Shown piece by piece: positions 12,501 through 12,766 of a stretch of 12,766 nt of DNA. Within the stretch, counting starts at the first letter, position 1, and each line of letters begins with the position of its first letter. This DNA is from JAVBPB01 sp031549965 (GTDB lineage Bacteria; Bacillota; Clostridia; Lachnospirales; Lachnospiraceae). The stretch lies in contig JAVBPB010000092.1 of assembly GCA_031549965.1 (NCBI GenBank), forward strand, positions 1 to 12,766. The letters are read 5' to 3'. The notes below the pieces were generated by a model, which saw only the letters and a program-made list of their open reading frames with translations, was not told the origin of the DNA and made no database searches. Position numbers and translations under genes: made by a program.

Positions 12501-12598
12501 GGGTTAAAACCCTCGCCTTTAGGCGAAACCTCCTGAAGTTTAAAATAAAGTAAAAGTTTCAAATCTAAAACCTTAAAAATGGGAATAACTAAATTGAG
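12501..12598 (+). mobile_element. Left end of an IS200/IS605-type element
   Basis: Upstream of tnpA lies the small hairpin TCGCC-TTTA-GGCGA (12513-12526), the kind of subterminal stem-loop that TnpA of this family binds as single-stranded DNA. An adjoining palindrome GGGTT-AA-AACCC spans 12501-12512. The boundary with the interrupted IS30 gene is around 12497-12512 but cannot be placed exactly without the empty site. The right end is beyond the window. Confidence 0.6.
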
Positions 12599-12766
12599 GT
12601 GATAGAAATTGAAAATTATCGAACGACATCCCACGCAACATATGATATAAAATACCATATAGTGTGGATAACAAAGTATCGAAAATCAATACTTACAGGA
12701 AAAATAGGAGAGAGAACAAGAGAGCTGATAAGGCAGATATGTAAAGGAAATGAGGTAGAGATATTG
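12599..12766 (+). CDS. tnpA: IS200/IS605-family TnpA transposase (5' part)
   Basis: The frame reads IENYRTTSHATYDIKYHIVW, ITKYRKSILTGKIGERTREL, IRQICKGNEVEIL and runs off the window end. This is the N-terminal third of the Y1 single-strand transposase; the HUH motif and catalytic Tyr would lie beyond the edge. There is no in-frame ATG at the start. GTG 12599 is the first usable codon but lies inside the apparent ribosome site GAGGTGAT (12596-12603). ATT 12608, four nt after that site, sits where homologues start, so a rare ATT start is possible. It is oriented + and, with its left-end hairpin, interrupts an older IS30 gene. Confidence 0.82.
   Translation, partial: MIEIENYRTTSHATYDIKYHIVWITKYRKSILTGKIGERTRELIRQICKGNEVEIL

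Noticed and set aside
12389..12658. 89-residue - strand frame spanning the IS30/IS200 junction
   Set aside because: It crosses two unrelated mobile fragments in a frame that matches neither transposase, so it is a chance open frame.

Overview
The window reads as a low-GC Firmicute chromosome, most likely a member of the Clostridia (Lachnospirales-like). The evidence is AT-rich DNA, strong AGGAGG ribosome sites, the gene order era - yqzL - recO - (lipoprotein) - single-chain glycyl-tRNA synthetase - pyruvate phosphate dikinase, and clostridial rubredoxin and ferredoxin proteins. No rRNA, tRNA or CRISPR array was found.

Left flank (1-1392): accessory DNA upstream of era. It holds a long hairpin-forming element (5-170), a small GNAT acetyltransferase gene (334-759), the decayed 3' end of a second, unrelated acetyltransferase (about 811-975), a second long hairpin-forming element (1096-1253) and a short imperfect tandem repeat (1262-1357) ending just before era.

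Housekeeping block (1393-8219, all + strand): era (ribosome assembly GTPase), yqzL and recO (overlapping), a TTG-started lipoprotein with its own promoter, glyS, and ppdK. ppdK has its own extended -10 promoter, a 42-nt 5'-leader hairpin and a clear intrinsic terminator.

Middle (8220-8975): a gene of unknown function (8541-8975) behind an extended -10 promoter. Two nearly identical 27-nt palindromic boxes, 40 bp apart, sit in the promoter spacer and just past the start point. This looks like a dedicated repressor-controlled gene.

Right accessory region (8976-12766): a Mef-like MFS drug efflux gene (+) preceded by a promoter, a 20-codon leader ORF and an overlapping intrinsic terminator, the layout of ribosome-mediated attenuation. 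Convergent to it is a two-gene redox operon (- strand): a rubredoxin / ferritin-like / rubredoxin-like protein and a ferredoxin with an unusual first cysteine cluster. The window ends in mobile DNA: the 3' remnant of an IS30-family transposase gene (-), cut by the left end of an IS200/IS605-type element whose tnpA (+) runs off the edge.

The best candidates for something undescribed are the efflux attenuator, the twin-operator unknown gene, the rubredoxin/ferredoxin pair, and the two long palindromic elements. All assignments come from reading the sequence and remembered family motifs; no database search was run.
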